Below the pieces are notes generated by a model. It ran no database searches. It saw only the letters and a list, made by a program, of their open reading frames with translations, and was not told where the DNA came from. From Flavobacteriaceae bacterium (GTDB lineage: Bacteria > Bacteroidota > Bacteroidia > Flavobacteriales > Flavobacteriaceae): a DNA stretch of 64,000 nucleotides. Positions 27,846 to 38,051 of the stretch are shown in pieces. The stretch is taken from positions 62,001 to 126,000 of the forward strand of contig JADGEL010000004.1 of the NCBI GenBank assembly GCA_016744415.1. Reading direction: 5' to 3'. The translations under genes were made by a program, and so were the position numbers. How positions within the stretch are numbered: position 1 is the stretch's first letter; every line of letters starts with the position of its first letter.

Positions 27846-28769
27846 ATGAAAAGAATACTCCCCATATTGTTTATAATCACTTTGTTTTACTCCAATAAAA
27901 TGAAGGCTCAACAACAACCACATTATACACAATACATGTATAATATGCAGGTGATAAACCCTGCTTATGTTGGTGCTCGTGCCGATTTAACAATTGCTTT
28001 GCTAGGAAGGTCTCAATGGGTGGGTGTTGATGGTGCACCAAAAACAAATACTTTTTCACTAAACGGTAGAGCTTTTGATGGAGTTGGTTTTGGCTTCTCT
28101 GTCATTACAGATAAAATTGGTTTAGCAAAAAGCACCGATGTAAATATTGATGTTTCTTATACCGTCGTTTTATCGCAATATGACCGATTATCTTTTGGAC
28201 TAAAAGGTGGCATGTCATTTTACAGTAATAATTTAGCTGATGGAATTACGCCAGATCAGGAGGTTTACTCTTCTATTAGTGGTAGTTATCCAAATATTGG
28301 TATGGGTGCTTATTATTACAACCAACGTTTTTATGCTGGCTTGTCAATACCTTATATGTTAAATACACCAAAGTTTAGAGTTGATTATGATAATAACAAA
28401 GTAGAGCTATCAGATCATATGAGTTATTTTGCAACTGCTGGAATGCTGTTTGAATTGACAAATAAAATAAAATTCAAACCATCAACAATGGTAAAATACA
28501 CATCAGACTTGCCTCTATCTGTTGATATCAATGCAAACTTTTTATACAATGAAATGATTGAAATGGGACTCTCCTATCGTTATCACGATTCTATGAGTGG
28601 GATGTTTGCTGTCATTTTAAATAAAAAATTCAGAATAGGTTATACCTATGACCATACCCTAACAGATTTAGGTGGTACAAATCTCAGCTCTCATGAAATT
28701 ATGCTTGTACTGGATTTAGATTTTAAAAGCAAAGGTCGCTGGTTGCAACATACTTCTTGTTATTTTTAA
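27846..28769 (+). CDS. PorP/SprF family type IX secretion membrane protein
   Basis: A 307-aa outer-membrane beta-barrel protein with a signal peptide and the diagnostic start of the mature part QQQPHYTQYMYNMQVINPAY, then VGARADL and SQWVGVDGAPKT. PorP/SprF paralogs pair one-to-one with adjacent type B T9SS substrates, as SprF does with SprB, and are needed for that substrate's secretion or anchoring. The start codon abuts the stop of the large surface protein, so the pair is a clear substrate-partner unit. Confidence 0.94.
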   Translation: MKRILPILFIITLFYSNKMKAQQQPHYTQYMYNMQVINPAYVGARADLTIALLGRSQWVGVDGAPKTNTFSLNGRAFDGVGFGFSVITDKIGLAKSTDVNIDVSYTVVLSQYDRLSFGLKGGMSFYSNNLADGITPDQEVYSSISGSYPNIGMGAYYYNQRFYAGLSIPYMLNTPKFRVDYDNNKVELSDHMSYFATAGMLFELTNKIKFKPSTMVKYTSDLPLSVDINANFLYNEMIEMGLSYRYHDSMSGMFAVILNKKFRIGYTYDHTLTDLGGTNLSSHEIMLVLDLDFKSKGRWLQHTSCYF

Positions 28770-28787
28770 AATGACTCCTTAAAAATA

Positions 28788-28824
28788 CAAAAAAAAAACC
28801 GCAAGGTCTTTACCCCTTGCAGTC
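28788..28824 (-). terminator. Terminator for the minus-strand DUF2807 operon
   Basis: Arms GCAAGG (28801-28806) and CCTTGC (28815-28820) enclose 8 nt. On the minus strand they run into a T tract (the A run 28788-28798 of the plus strand), as expected for the operon ending at 28853. Confidence 0.7.
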
Positions 28825-28852
28825 ATAATTTATTGTTTTTAGAAATGCTTTC

Positions 28853-29572
28853 TTATCTTTTAGAAACACTACCAGAACCACTAACTTTTGTGTCAGTTGT
28901 TGGGCTTCCTTTATACCGTACATTACCAGAACCTGAAATTCTAGATTTGATAGCTCCGTTGGCTGTAACTTCGATAGATCCTGAACCAGATATGCTAGTT
29001 TCAGCAGTATCAGTTATTAATCCATAGCCCTCAATATCTCCAGAACCCGAAATACTTGCTTCAAAAGCTTTAGATGATCCGTTCACAACAATAGAACCTG
29101 AACCTGCAATATTAGATTCTAAATTTGAAGCCTTTACATCAATGTTCATATCACCAGAACCCGCAACATTTAATTCTAACTCGTCAGATGAAACGGTGTC
29201 TTTAGAAACAATTTCACCTGAACCCGCAAGCGAAACTTCATTAATATCCTTAAACGGAATTGTTATTTTTACGCCTTTAGTGGTGCGAACATTCACTCCT
29301 TTTTCCCAAGTGATTTTAAGTTGTCCTTTTTTTACTTCAATCACTAAATATTCTTCTAAGTTACTCTCAACAGAATAGGTTATTTCCCCTTCCTTACCTG
29401 ATACTAATGTAACATCAAAAGAGCCTCCTACAGATATTTTGTCATAATCGGAAGTAGTTTGACTACCCTTTATTACATTACCATTTCCTTTTACTTTTTT
29501 GTTTGTTGCGTTTACTTGTACACCTATAAATAGTATTAGTAATAATGCTACGATTGTTTTTAAAGTTTTCAT
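28853..29572 (-). CDS. DUF2807 (head GIN domain) putative surface beta-helix protein
   Basis: A 239-aa protein with a signal peptide (LILFIGVQVNA). Its GIN-type repeats have recurring SGSG turns: SLAGSGEIV, NVAGSGDMN, NIAGSGSIV, SISGSGDIE, SISGSGSIE, RISGSGNVR and KVSGSGSVSKR, each about 18-22 residues apart, forming a right-handed beta-helix. Pfam calls this family putative auto-transporter adhesin, head GIN domain; the function is unproven. It is the last gene of an operon starting with the ECF sigma factor. Confidence 0.88.
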   Translation of the reverse strand: MKTLKTIVALLLILFIGVQVNATNKKVKGNGNVIKGSQTTSDYDKISVGGSFDVTLVSGKEGEITYSVESNLEEYLVIEVKKGQLKITWEKGVNVRTTKGVKITIPFKDINEVSLAGSGEIVSKDTVSSDELELNVAGSGDMNIDVKASNLESNIAGSGSIVVNGSSKAFEASISGSGDIEGYGLITDTAETSISGSGSIEVTANGAIKSRISGSGNVRYKGSPTTDTKVSGSGSVSKR

Positions 29573-29675
29573 ATATCTATATTTATTTGTTAAATTATCT
29601 CATTGCTCATCCTTTTAGCCATTCCTCTAGGAAACCAGATTTAATTACGGATGATTCAAATGTTTATGATTTTTT

Positions 29676-30743
29676 TTAGTTTTCTATAATTTTTATAGAT
29701 CCGTATTGAGTCTTAATTTTCATTTGACCTTTAGATCCATTGTATGTTCCTTCAATTTCTGAGCTTGAGTTTTTTTCCAATTGATGTGTAATACTCAAAT
29801 TACTTGGCACATTAATATTTCCATATTGAGTTTTCCCATAAAATTTGAATGAACTATTACTATCAATTCCTATTTTAACCCCAATATATTCTGTATCAAC
29901 ATCAACCCTACTAAAATCTACTCCCATTTCATCTATTTTTAAGTTTCCATAGTCAGCTTTAATTATTAAAGAGCTTGCTATTGTACCAAATTTTAGTTGG
30001 GTATAATCACTATTTCCTTCTATAGAATTTGCATTTTCAATAGTTAAGTTACCATAGTCTAGATTGAACGTAACATCATTAGTTTCTTGAATTGTAATGG
30101 TACTATAATCTGCAACCAAATCAATATTTCCTGCTCTATCAATATCAATAGTTGAATAATCTGTATTGATGTCTCCATTTTTTAAATAATCAATAGTAGA
30201 CCCTCTAGAATAATCTAAATTGATGCTGTTGGCATTGTTTGTTAACTCACCAGCAAATAGCTTTCCGTAGTCAACATTAAAATTTGCTTTACCATTAAGT
30301 TTATCAATACTCACATCGCCATAATCCATATCAACAACTAAATCGTTGCTTTTTGGCATCCTAACAATGTATTGTATTTCCATATTTACATTGCTGTTAT
30401 TGCCCCAATTCCAATTGTTAGACTTTCCTATTTTTGTTTTAACAGCGACTAAGCTGTTAGTGTTTTCAAATTCAATATGGATTTCATCCAACCTATCTTG
30501 TGCTTTACTTTCTTTATTGCTATTGGTTGTAATAATAATTTCTAAAGTAACTTTATTTTGATTCCATGTTTGGATATCAATGCTCCCGTATTTATTATCC
30601 AAATCTACTGTAGCATTTGAGCTAACATCAAATTCTTTTTTGATTGTCTTTGTTTTGGTATGTTTTCCCTTCGGTCCATTATTTGCTATTGCAATTGCTG
30701 GAATTATTAATAATAGGAAAAGTATTTTATAAAATTGCTTCAT
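29676..30743 (-). CDS. DUF4097-family beta-strand repeat protein, exported
   Basis: A 355-aa protein with signal peptide FLLLIIPAIAIA. Short repeats carry a Tyr-Gly/Ser turn: MDYGDVSIDKL, VDYGKLFAGEL, ADYSTITIQET, LDYGNLTIENA, ADYGNLKIDEM, TQYGNINVPS and TQYGSIKIIEN. These form a parallel beta-helix or solenoid like the DUF4097/DUF4098 families. It overlaps the anti-sigma-like gene by 17 bp and precedes the DUF2807 gene by about 100 bp. The function is unknown; a cell-envelope role is inferred from export and the sigma-factor operon. Confidence 0.85.
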   Translation of the reverse strand: MKQFYKILFLLLIIPAIAIANNGPKGKHTKTKTIKKEFDVSSNATVDLDNKYGSIDIQTWNQNKVTLEIIITTNSNKESKAQDRLDEIHIEFENTNSLVAVKTKIGKSNNWNWGNNSNVNMEIQYIVRMPKSNDLVVDMDYGDVSIDKLNGKANFNVDYGKLFAGELTNNANSINLDYSRGSTIDYLKNGDINTDYSTIDIDRAGNIDLVADYSTITIQETNDVTFNLDYGNLTIENANSIEGNSDYTQLKFGTIASSLIIKADYGNLKIDEMGVDFSRVDVDTEYIGVKIGIDSNSSFKFYGKTQYGNINVPSNLSITHQLEKNSSSEIEGTYNGSKGQMKIKTQYGSIKIIEN

Positions 30744-31251
30744 AATTATTTGTTTTAAATTGTTTTAAATTATCTATTTGTTCTAATACATTTTTCAAAA
30801 TTTCAATGCGCTGTTGAAAGTTTGAGATCATAGCAAAGATTACACGCTTGTCAGCATCACTTTCTTTAAGTTCTTTGGTGAGTTTAACATATTGTGCATC
30901 AAGATTGTCAATTCTTAAGAAAGCATCGGCAATCATTTTTTGACTCTCAGGAATTTTTTCCTTATTTATTTTTTGAATTTCTGTTTTAATAACCGAGGTA
31001 AAATAAATTTGAGTTTCTTTCATTTTTGGTGACACATCAGCCAGTTCTAAACTGTCTGATTGCAGGTTTTGCCCTAACCAAACTCCAAGTAATAACACTA
31101 CCGAAGCCGCAACTGAAATCCATTTCCAAGAATGATTCTTCTTTTTTGCAGTATCTTTTGACATCCTTTTTTCAAAGCGTTCAAAATGACCAATGGTTGG
31201 CTCAGCAATATTAAAATCTTTTTCAAAAAGGTTGTCAAAATTATCTTTCAT
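30727..31251 (-). CDS. Anti-sigma-factor-like single-pass membrane protein
   Basis: The start is the ATG at 31251 (MKDNFDNLFEKDFNIAEP); an in-frame extension to 31290 has no support. The 174-aa protein has a cytosolic N-terminus of about 50 residues (VGHFERFEKRM-like: TIGHFERFEKRMSKD), one TM segment (WISVAASVVLLLGVWLGQNL), and a periplasmic coiled-coil of about 100 residues. Position 58 bp after the ECF sigma gene and this topology suggest it restrains that sigma factor, though no ZAS zinc motif is present. The C-terminus overlaps the DUF4097 start by 17 bp. Confidence 0.75.
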   Translation of the reverse strand: MKDNFDNLFEKDFNIAEPTIGHFERFEKRMSKDTAKKKNHSWKWISVAASVVLLLGVWLGQNLQSDSLELADVSPKMKETQIYFTSVIKTEIQKINKEKIPESQKMIADAFLRIDNLDAQYVKLTKELKESDADKRVIFAMISNFQQRIEILKNVLEQIDNLKQFKTNNYEAIL

Positions 31252-31308
31252 CTTGTTATTGTTTGTTAAGGTCCTCTCGACTCTGCTCAAAGACCATTTT
31301 CATTATTC

Positions 31309-31860
31309 TTAACTTAATTCCATTTCTTCTACCAACAATTTTCTCAATTTATCTTTTGCTCTAGAAATAGTAGTTCTACTGTTTTGATTAGTTATTTGCA
31401 TCACTTCAGATACTTCTTCGTAATCAAATCCTTCAATCAAATGCAGTGTTAAAGCCACTCTATAATTCTCTTTCAATTCATTTATTTTCTTTAAAACTAT
31501 ATCCGATTTTACTGATGAATAATCAACGGGTTCCATCTCTATTTCCTCTTCTCTTGCAACTTCTAATTTAACTTCAGCAAAACGCTTATTCCTTTTTAAT
31601 TGTGTTAAGCACTTATTAATAACAATTCGTTTTAACCATGAACCAAAAGTAACTTCGCCTTTAAAAGTGCTCAATTTTGTAAATGCAATCAGAAACGATT
31701 CCTGCATCATATCTTCAGCGTCATAGCTGTTGTTCAAAATTCTAAGTGCTGTATTATACATTGCTCTATAATAGCGCTTATAAATCTCTAATTGAGCACT
31801 TTGCTCTCCCCTTTTACATTGCTGTAAAAGTTGATCAATATGTTGGTTAGTATGTTGCAA
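31309..31860 (-). CDS. ECF-type RNA polymerase sigma-70 factor
   Basis: A 183-aa protein with sigma region 2 (YRAMYNTALRILNNSYDAED, MMQESFLIAFTKLSTFKG, FGSWLKRIVINKCL) and region 4 (LKENYRVALTLHLIEGFDYEEVSEVM). No in-frame ATG exists between the upstream stop at 31894 and the conserved core, so a TTG at 31860 (MQHTNQHIDQLLQQCKRGEQ) is the likely start; its residues match the usual N-terminus of this flavobacterial clade. It heads an operon with a membrane regulator and two beta-helix proteins, suggesting envelope-stress or surface control. Confidence 0.92.
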   Translation of the reverse strand: MQHTNQHIDQLLQQCKRGEQSAQLEIYKRYYRAMYNTALRILNNSYDAEDMMQESFLIAFTKLSTFKGEVTFGSWLKRIVINKCLTQLKRNKRFAEVKLEVAREEEIEMEPVDYSSVKSDIVLKKINELKENYRVALTLHLIEGFDYEEVSEVMQITNQNSRTTISRAKDKLRKLLVEEMELS

Positions 31861-31944
31861 TGAATCGTTTCTGTTAAAAAGACAAGTTATAAATTAATCT
31901 GTTACAGTTTGCTAAAAAAAATTCAGTTTTAAAGGATTCTTTTT

Positions 31945-33604
<1,660 letters not shown>

Positions 33605-33611
33605 AACTTAC

Positions 33612-33680
33612 CTGTCATTTCTGTAAAAGCAGGAATCTCATTATAGCAATGGAATAATACTAATATTAAAGGAATGACAG
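33612..33680. repeat. REP/MITE-like 69-bp element with CTGTCATT terminal inverted repeats
   Basis: Ends are CTGTCATTTCT (33612-33622) and AGGAATGACAG (33670-33680), an 8-bp perfect terminal inverted repeat extending to 10 of 11. Inside is AAAGCAGGAATC, the common CATTCCTGCGAAAGCAGGAATG-type palindrome in degenerate form. It sits between pyrG and yidC, 35 bp before the yidC -7 box, and may also act as a pyrG transcript end. Confidence 0.6.
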
Positions 33681-33714
33681 TAAAAAAACTAAAAAATATC
33701 TAAACAGAAATCAC

Positions 33715-33722
33715 TACTTTTG
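33715..33722 (+). promoter_or_regulatory. Candidate -7 box TACTTTTG of yidC
   Basis: An exact TAnnTTTG match 54 bp before the yidC ATG; the -33 element is not clear. Confidence 0.5.
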
Positions 33723-33776
33723 TCGCACTTTTTTGTGACAAGCAAAAAAAGTAAATGACAAGATGACAATTTAAAT

Positions 33777-35678
33777 ATGGAAAAAAAGAAATTTGATATA
33801 AATTCGCTCATAGGATTTGTATTGTTAGGAGCCATCGCTTTATGGTGGATGTACACCAACCAACCTACTCCCGAAGAACTTGAAAAACAAAAAACCGAAC
33901 GCAGATTAGATTCTATCAATGCAATTCAAAAAACGGTTACGCCAACTACCACAGTTGCACCTGTTGAAACTTTCATAGAAGTTAATGACTCTCTAAAACA
34001 AGTGCAAGCACAAAATACTTTAGGTGCCTTTTCAACTTCAGCAAGCGTAGCAACTGACGGAACCACTGTTATAGAAAATGAGTTGTTAAAATTGACCATC
34101 GCCAATAAAGGTGGACAAATTATTGATGCTCATCTAAAAGAATTTACTACTTATCATGATGATCCTGTAAAGCTAATAAAAGAAAACAATGCTTCTTTCA
34201 ATATTAATTTTGGAACAACTGACAACAGAATTTTAAATACCAAAGATTTAAACTTTGAACCAACATTGACAAACAATGGTGAAAACCAAGTACTGTCTAT
34301 GAAGTTAAAAGTAGATAACAATCGCTATTTAGAATATCGCTACGAAATAAAACCAGATGATTATATGGTTGATTTTTCGATGCGTTCTCAAGGTTTAGGA
34401 AATGTGTTCAACGCATCTCATCAAATGAATTTAGAATGGGATTTGACTAGTTTTAGAAACGAGAAAAGTATTCGATCTGAAAGCATGTACACATGGTACT
34501 ACTACAAGCAAGATGGTAATGTAGATGATTTAAGTCAGGATGATAATGAAACTGAAAATGATATCAATTGGGTTGCATACAAGCAGCACTTCTTTACATC
34601 AGCTTTATTGTCTGAAACTCCATTTCAAAATGCTAATTTAATTTCTGAAAAATTATATAATGATGCTGAAACCGATTCTATTGTCACCAATAAGTTTCAG
34701 TTAAAAACGCCATTAGAATTAAAAAGTGGCGAATTAAACTATACCATGAATTGGTATTACGGACCAACAGATTACAACCTTTTAAAAACCTATGAAGGCA
34801 CTCAACTTGATGAAGTTGCCGATATGGGTTGGGGTATTTTTGGATGGATTAACAAATATGTATTCATTTACATCTTCGGATTTTTATCATCATTTATTTC
34901 TAACTTCGGTATTGTTATTATTTTAATGACAATTGCAGTTCGGATTATCATGTCGCCATTGGTATATAAGTCCTATGTATCTAGTGCCAAGATGAAGGTG
35001 ATTCGTCCAGAAATGGAAGAAATCAATAAGAAATATCCAGGAAAAGATAACGCAATGAAACGCCAACAAGAAACAATGGCGGTACAACGAAAAGCAGGAG
35101 TAAGTATGCTTTCGGGTTGTATTCCTGCATTGTTACAAATGCCGGTGTTCTTTGCATTGTTTAGGTTTTTCCCATCAAATATAGAGTTGCGTCATCAAAG
35201 CTTTTTATGGGCAGATGATTTATCATCATATGACAATATTTTCAACTTAGGGTTTACTATTCCATTTTACGGAAGCCATGTTTCATTGTTTCCAATATTA
35301 GCCTCGGTTGCTATTTTCTTTTATATGAAAATGAATCAAAGTCAGCAAGCAAATATGCAAGCACCTACACAAGAAGGAATGCCTGATATGCAAAAAATGA
35401 TGAAGATGATGATTTATTTATCTCCTATCATGATGTTGTTTTTCTTTAATCAGTATGCAAGTAGTTTGAGTTTGTATTATTTTGTATCTAACTTATTAAC
35501 GATTATAATCATGTTGGTAATTAAACATTATGTAATTGACGAAGCTAAGATTCATGCACAAATTGAAGAAAACAAAAAGAAACCTGAGAAGAAAAAAAGT
35601 GGTTTCCGTCAACGATTAGATACTGCTATGAAACAAGCACAAGTGCAACAAGACGCCAAAAAAGGGAAGAAGAAATAA
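33777..35678 (+). CDS. yidC: Membrane protein insertase YidC
   Basis: A 633-aa protein with the Gram-negative layout: N-terminal TM (about 9-24), large periplasmic beta-supersandwich domain (about 80-355), then the conserved five-TM insertase core (IFIYIFGFLSSFISNFGIVI, VRIIMSPLVYKSYVSSAKM, MLSGCIPALLQMPVFFALF) and a basic C-terminal tail (KKKPEKKKSG). The positively charged residue of the hydrophilic groove lies in the TM2 region (VRIIMSP). It inserts membrane proteins alone or with SecYEG. A 15-copy heptamer repeat starts 2 bp after its stop. Confidence 0.97.
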   Translation: MEKKKFDINSLIGFVLLGAIALWWMYTNQPTPEELEKQKTERRLDSINAIQKTVTPTTTVAPVETFIEVNDSLKQVQAQNTLGAFSTSASVATDGTTVIENELLKLTIANKGGQIIDAHLKEFTTYHDDPVKLIKENNASFNINFGTTDNRILNTKDLNFEPTLTNNGENQVLSMKLKVDNNRYLEYRYEIKPDDYMVDFSMRSQGLGNVFNASHQMNLEWDLTSFRNEKSIRSESMYTWYYYKQDGNVDDLSQDDNETENDINWVAYKQHFFTSALLSETPFQNANLISEKLYNDAETDSIVTNKFQLKTPLELKSGELNYTMNWYYGPTDYNLLKTYEGTQLDEVADMGWGIFGWINKYVFIYIFGFLSSFISNFGIVIILMTIAVRIIMSPLVYKSYVSSAKMKVIRPEMEEINKKYPGKDNAMKRQQETMAVQRKAGVSMLSGCIPALLQMPVFFALFRFFPSNIELRHQSFLWADDLSSYDNIFNLGFTIPFYGSHVSLFPILASVAIFFYMKMNQSQQANMQAPTQEGMPDMQKMMKMMIYLSPIMMLFFFNQYASSLSLYYFVSNLLTIIIMLVIKHYVIDEAKIHAQIEENKKKPEKKKSGFRQRLDTAMKQAQVQQDAKKGKKK

Positions 35679-35680
35679 TG

Positions 35681-35785
35681 ACTGACGACTGACGACTGAC
35701 GACTGACGACTGACGACTGACGACTGACGACTGACGACTGACGACTGACGACTGACGACTGACGACTGACGACTGACGACTGACG
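35681..35785. repeat. Perfect 7-bp tandem repeat (ACTGACG)15
   Basis: Fifteen uninterrupted copies of ACTGACG, beginning 2 bp after the yidC stop codon and followed 9 bp later by a hairpin terminator. The unit length is not a multiple of three and no ORF crosses it. Perfect heptamers are prone to slippage, so copy number should vary between strains. Part of the unit (ACTGACGACT) recurs once at 44141-44150, downstream of another gene. Confidence 0.97.
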
Positions 35786-35794
35786 AAAAATATA

Positions 35795-35833
35795 AAAGTC
35801 CTGAAACTTAAAAGTTTTGGGACTTTATTTTTT
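35795..35833. terminator. Bidirectional terminator between yidC and the ABM-domain gene
   Basis: A 14-bp stem including two G-T wobbles, AAAGTCCTGAAACT (35795-35808) with AGTTTTGGGACTTT (35813-35826) and loop TAAA, is followed by ATTTTTTT. It serves yidC and, less strongly, the convergent gene ending at 35847. Confidence 0.85.
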
Positions 35834-35846
35834 TAACATCACAAGG

Positions 35847-36164
35847 TTATTTTTCAAATCCATAGTCTCTTTCAACTTTACAAATCCTCACTTTAAATTG
35901 TTGATACCAATCTGATTTACCTTTAGCTCTTGCCCCAGCATGATCAACTTGATGTTTCCAATCTTTAATGGCTTCTAAACTTTTCCAATACGAAACTGTT
36001 ATCCCAATAGCATCCCTTGCAGATTCAATACCTAAAAACCCTTTTTGTTTTTTGGCAAGTTCTTCCATTAAGCTGGCAGTTTTATCATAACCTGTATCTA
36101 TTTTAGTTTTGATGCTTGTAAAAATAACTGCGTAATAAGGTGTCTTTGGTGTTTGTGCTATCAT
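35847..36164 (-). CDS. Antibiotic biosynthesis monooxygenase (ABM) domain protein
   Basis: A 105-aa ferredoxin-like fold protein. It has YYAVIFTSIKT, MEELAKKQKGFLGIESARD, GITVSYWKSLEAIKDWKHQ and YQQFKVRICKVERDYGF, the pattern of the ABM family close to YczJ/HmoB-like small proteins. Members include heme-degrading and quinol monooxygenases, and many of unknown substrate. It overlaps the upstream GNAT gene by 4 bp (ATGA), so the two are co-translated. Confidence 0.85.
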   Translation of the reverse strand: MIAQTPKTPYYAVIFTSIKTKIDTGYDKTASLMEELAKKQKGFLGIESARDAIGITVSYWKSLEAIKDWKHQVDHAGARAKGKSDWYQQFKVRICKVERDYGFEK

Positions 36165-36664
36165 AATTCCAATTTATATTTTTTCTCAGGGATACCCAAT
36201 TCTTCACAAAGTGTATCATCAATAAATTGAAATCCTAGTTTTTCAATAATCTTTCGCGATGCCACATTTTCAAGTGCCACATACGCAATTAATTTTTCAA
36301 TCCCGATATTTTTTGAATAAGCAATCAATCCTTTTACAACTTCGCTTCCATACCCCAATCCCCAATATTTTTCTAAAAAACGATACCCAATTTCATCATC
36401 ACCCTCATCTTTAACTAACGCTACAGATCCCACAAAAATGCTATCCGCTTTTCGTTCAATTGCATAAATAAAAAAATCATTATTTGGTACATTATACAAA
36501 TCAATAACGCGCTTTAAATCTGCTTTATTTTCTTCATAGCTCAAAACTGTAGGCCTTACAAAACGCATTACATTGGCATTTCCTTGCATTTCATGAAATG
36601 GTTCTAAATCATCAATTACAAGTTTTCTAACCAGCAAACACTCGGTTTCATAAATTAATTCCAT
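36161..36664 (-). CDS. GNAT family N-acetyltransferase (RimJ/RimL-like)
   Basis: A 167-aa protein of the Acetyltransf_3 type: TECLLVRKLVIDDLEPFHEM, NVMRFVRP, GSVALVKDEGDDEIGYRFLEKYWGLGYGSEVV (acetyl-CoA pyrophosphate loop, GLGYGSE) and NVASRKIIEKLGFQF. It probably acetylates an amine of a small molecule or protein N-terminus; the substrate is unknown. It is divergent from mtaB and followed by the ABM gene. Confidence 0.9.
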   Translation of the reverse strand: MELIYETECLLVRKLVIDDLEPFHEMQGNANVMRFVRPTVLSYEENKADLKRVIDLYNVPNNDFFIYAIERKADSIFVGSVALVKDEGDDEIGYRFLEKYWGLGYGSEVVKGLIAYSKNIGIEKLIAYVALENVASRKIIEKLGFQFIDDTLCEELGIPEKKYKLEL

Positions 36665-36688
36665 CAGTTCAAAATAAGATTATTATTG

Positions 36689-36696
36689 TAAATTTG
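36689..36696 (+). promoter_or_regulatory. Candidate -7 box TAAATTTG of mtaB
   Basis: An exact TAnnTTTG match 20 bp before the mtaB ATG; no TTG is found at -33. Confidence 0.5.
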
Positions 36697-36716
36697 CATC
36701 GCATAAAATTACATTA

Positions 36717-38051
36717 ATGAACGCACAAAAAAAAGTTGCTTTTTATACTTTGGGCTGTAAGCTTAATTTTTCTGAAACATCTACAATCTCTCGAAATTTT
36801 TTAAGTGAAGGTTTCATGCGTGTTGATTTTAATGATGAAGCAGATATTTATGTCATTAATACTTGTTCGGTTACAGATAATGCTGATAAGCGTTTTAAAA
36901 CTATTGTAAAGAATGCTATAAAGAAAAATGAAAAAGCATTTGTGATTGCTATCGGTTGTTATGCACAATTAAAACCAGAAGAATTAGCAGCAGTTGATGG
37001 TGTAGATTTAGTATTGGGTGCCACCGAAAAATTTAAAGTAACCGATTATCTGAATAACCTGAGTAAAAATGATTTTGGCGAGATACATTCTTGCGAAATA
37101 GAAGAAGCAGATTTTTATGTAGGCTCCTACTCTATTGGCGACCGAACTCGTGCATTTTTAAAAGTACAAGATGGATGCGATTATGTATGTACCTATTGTA
37201 CAATTCCGCTAGCTCGTGGAATTTCTAGATCCGATACACTTCAAAATGTATTGGATAATGCCAAAGAAATTTCTGAAAAAGGTATCAAAGAAATTGTATT
37301 GACTGGAGTCAATATTGGTGATTATGGCAAAGGCGAGTTTGGGAATAAAAAACACGAACACACTTTTTTTGAGTTGGTGCAAGCCCTGGATAAAGTGAAT
37401 GGAATTCACCGTTTACGAATCTCTTCTATAGAGCCTAATTTATTGACAGATGAAACCATTGATTTTGTTTCGAACTCTAATAGTTTTGTTCCTCATTTTC
37501 ATATACCACTACAATCTGGCAGTGATGAATTATTAAAAAAAATGAAACGCCGTTATCTAACACAAACTTATACAAATAGAGTTTTAAAAATAAAATCACT
37601 CATGCCAAACGCATGTATAGGTGTAGATACCATTGTTGGTTTTCCTGGTGAAACAGATGAGCTGTTTTTAGAGACTTACAATTATCTAAATGAATTAGAT
37701 ATTTCATATTTACATGTATTTACCTATTCTGAACGCCCTAATACAGAGGCAGTCAATATGGATGGAGTTGTACCAAAAAACGTACGTGCAAAACGCAGTA
37801 AAATGCTCAGAGGTTTATCTGTAAAAAAACGACGCGCTTTTTATGAAAGTCAATTAGGTAATACCTTAACAGTTTTATTTGAAAGTGAAAACAAAGAAGG
37901 TTATATCCACGGATTTACAGAAAATTACGTAAAAGTTAAAACTCCTTGGAATCCAGAATTAATAAATACCTTACATCTAATTACGCTCACAAAAATTGAT
38001 GAAGATGGCTTAGTGCGTTTTGATTTTATGGCTAATAAAGTATCAATATGA
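36717..38051 (+). CDS. mtaB: tRNA (N6-L-threonylcarbamoyladenosine(37)-C2)-methylthiotransferase
   Basis: A 444-aa radical-SAM methylthiotransferase. The N-terminal UPF0004 domain has three Fe-S cysteines (TLGCKLN, INTCSVT, AIGCYAQ). The radical-SAM CxxxCxxC is in GCDYVCTYCTIPLARG, followed by PHFHIPLQSGSDELLKKMKRRY and a C-terminal TRAM-like part. The variant NTCSVT and length fit MtaB rather than MiaB or RimO. It converts t6A37 to ms2t6A37 in tRNAs reading ANN codons. Confidence 0.94.
   Translation: MNAQKKVAFYTLGCKLNFSETSTISRNFLSEGFMRVDFNDEADIYVINTCSVTDNADKRFKTIVKNAIKKNEKAFVIAIGCYAQLKPEELAAVDGVDLVLGATEKFKVTDYLNNLSKNDFGEIHSCEIEEADFYVGSYSIGDRTRAFLKVQDGCDYVCTYCTIPLARGISRSDTLQNVLDNAKEISEKGIKEIVLTGVNIGDYGKGEFGNKKHEHTFFELVQALDKVNGIHRLRISSIEPNLLTDETIDFVSNSNSFVPHFHIPLQSGSDELLKKMKRRYLTQTYTNRVLKIKSLMPNACIGVDTIVGFPGETDELFLETYNYLNELDISYLHVFTYSERPNTEAVNMDGVVPKNVRAKRSKMLRGLSVKKRRAFYESQLGNTLTVLFESENKEGYIHGFTENYVKVKTPWNPELINTLHLITLTKIDEDGLVRFDFMANKVSI

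Noticed and set aside
35681-35785. Possible CRISPR-like or coding tandem repeat
   Set aside because: The unit is only 7 bp with no spacers and is out of frame with any ORF, so it is a simple sequence repeat.
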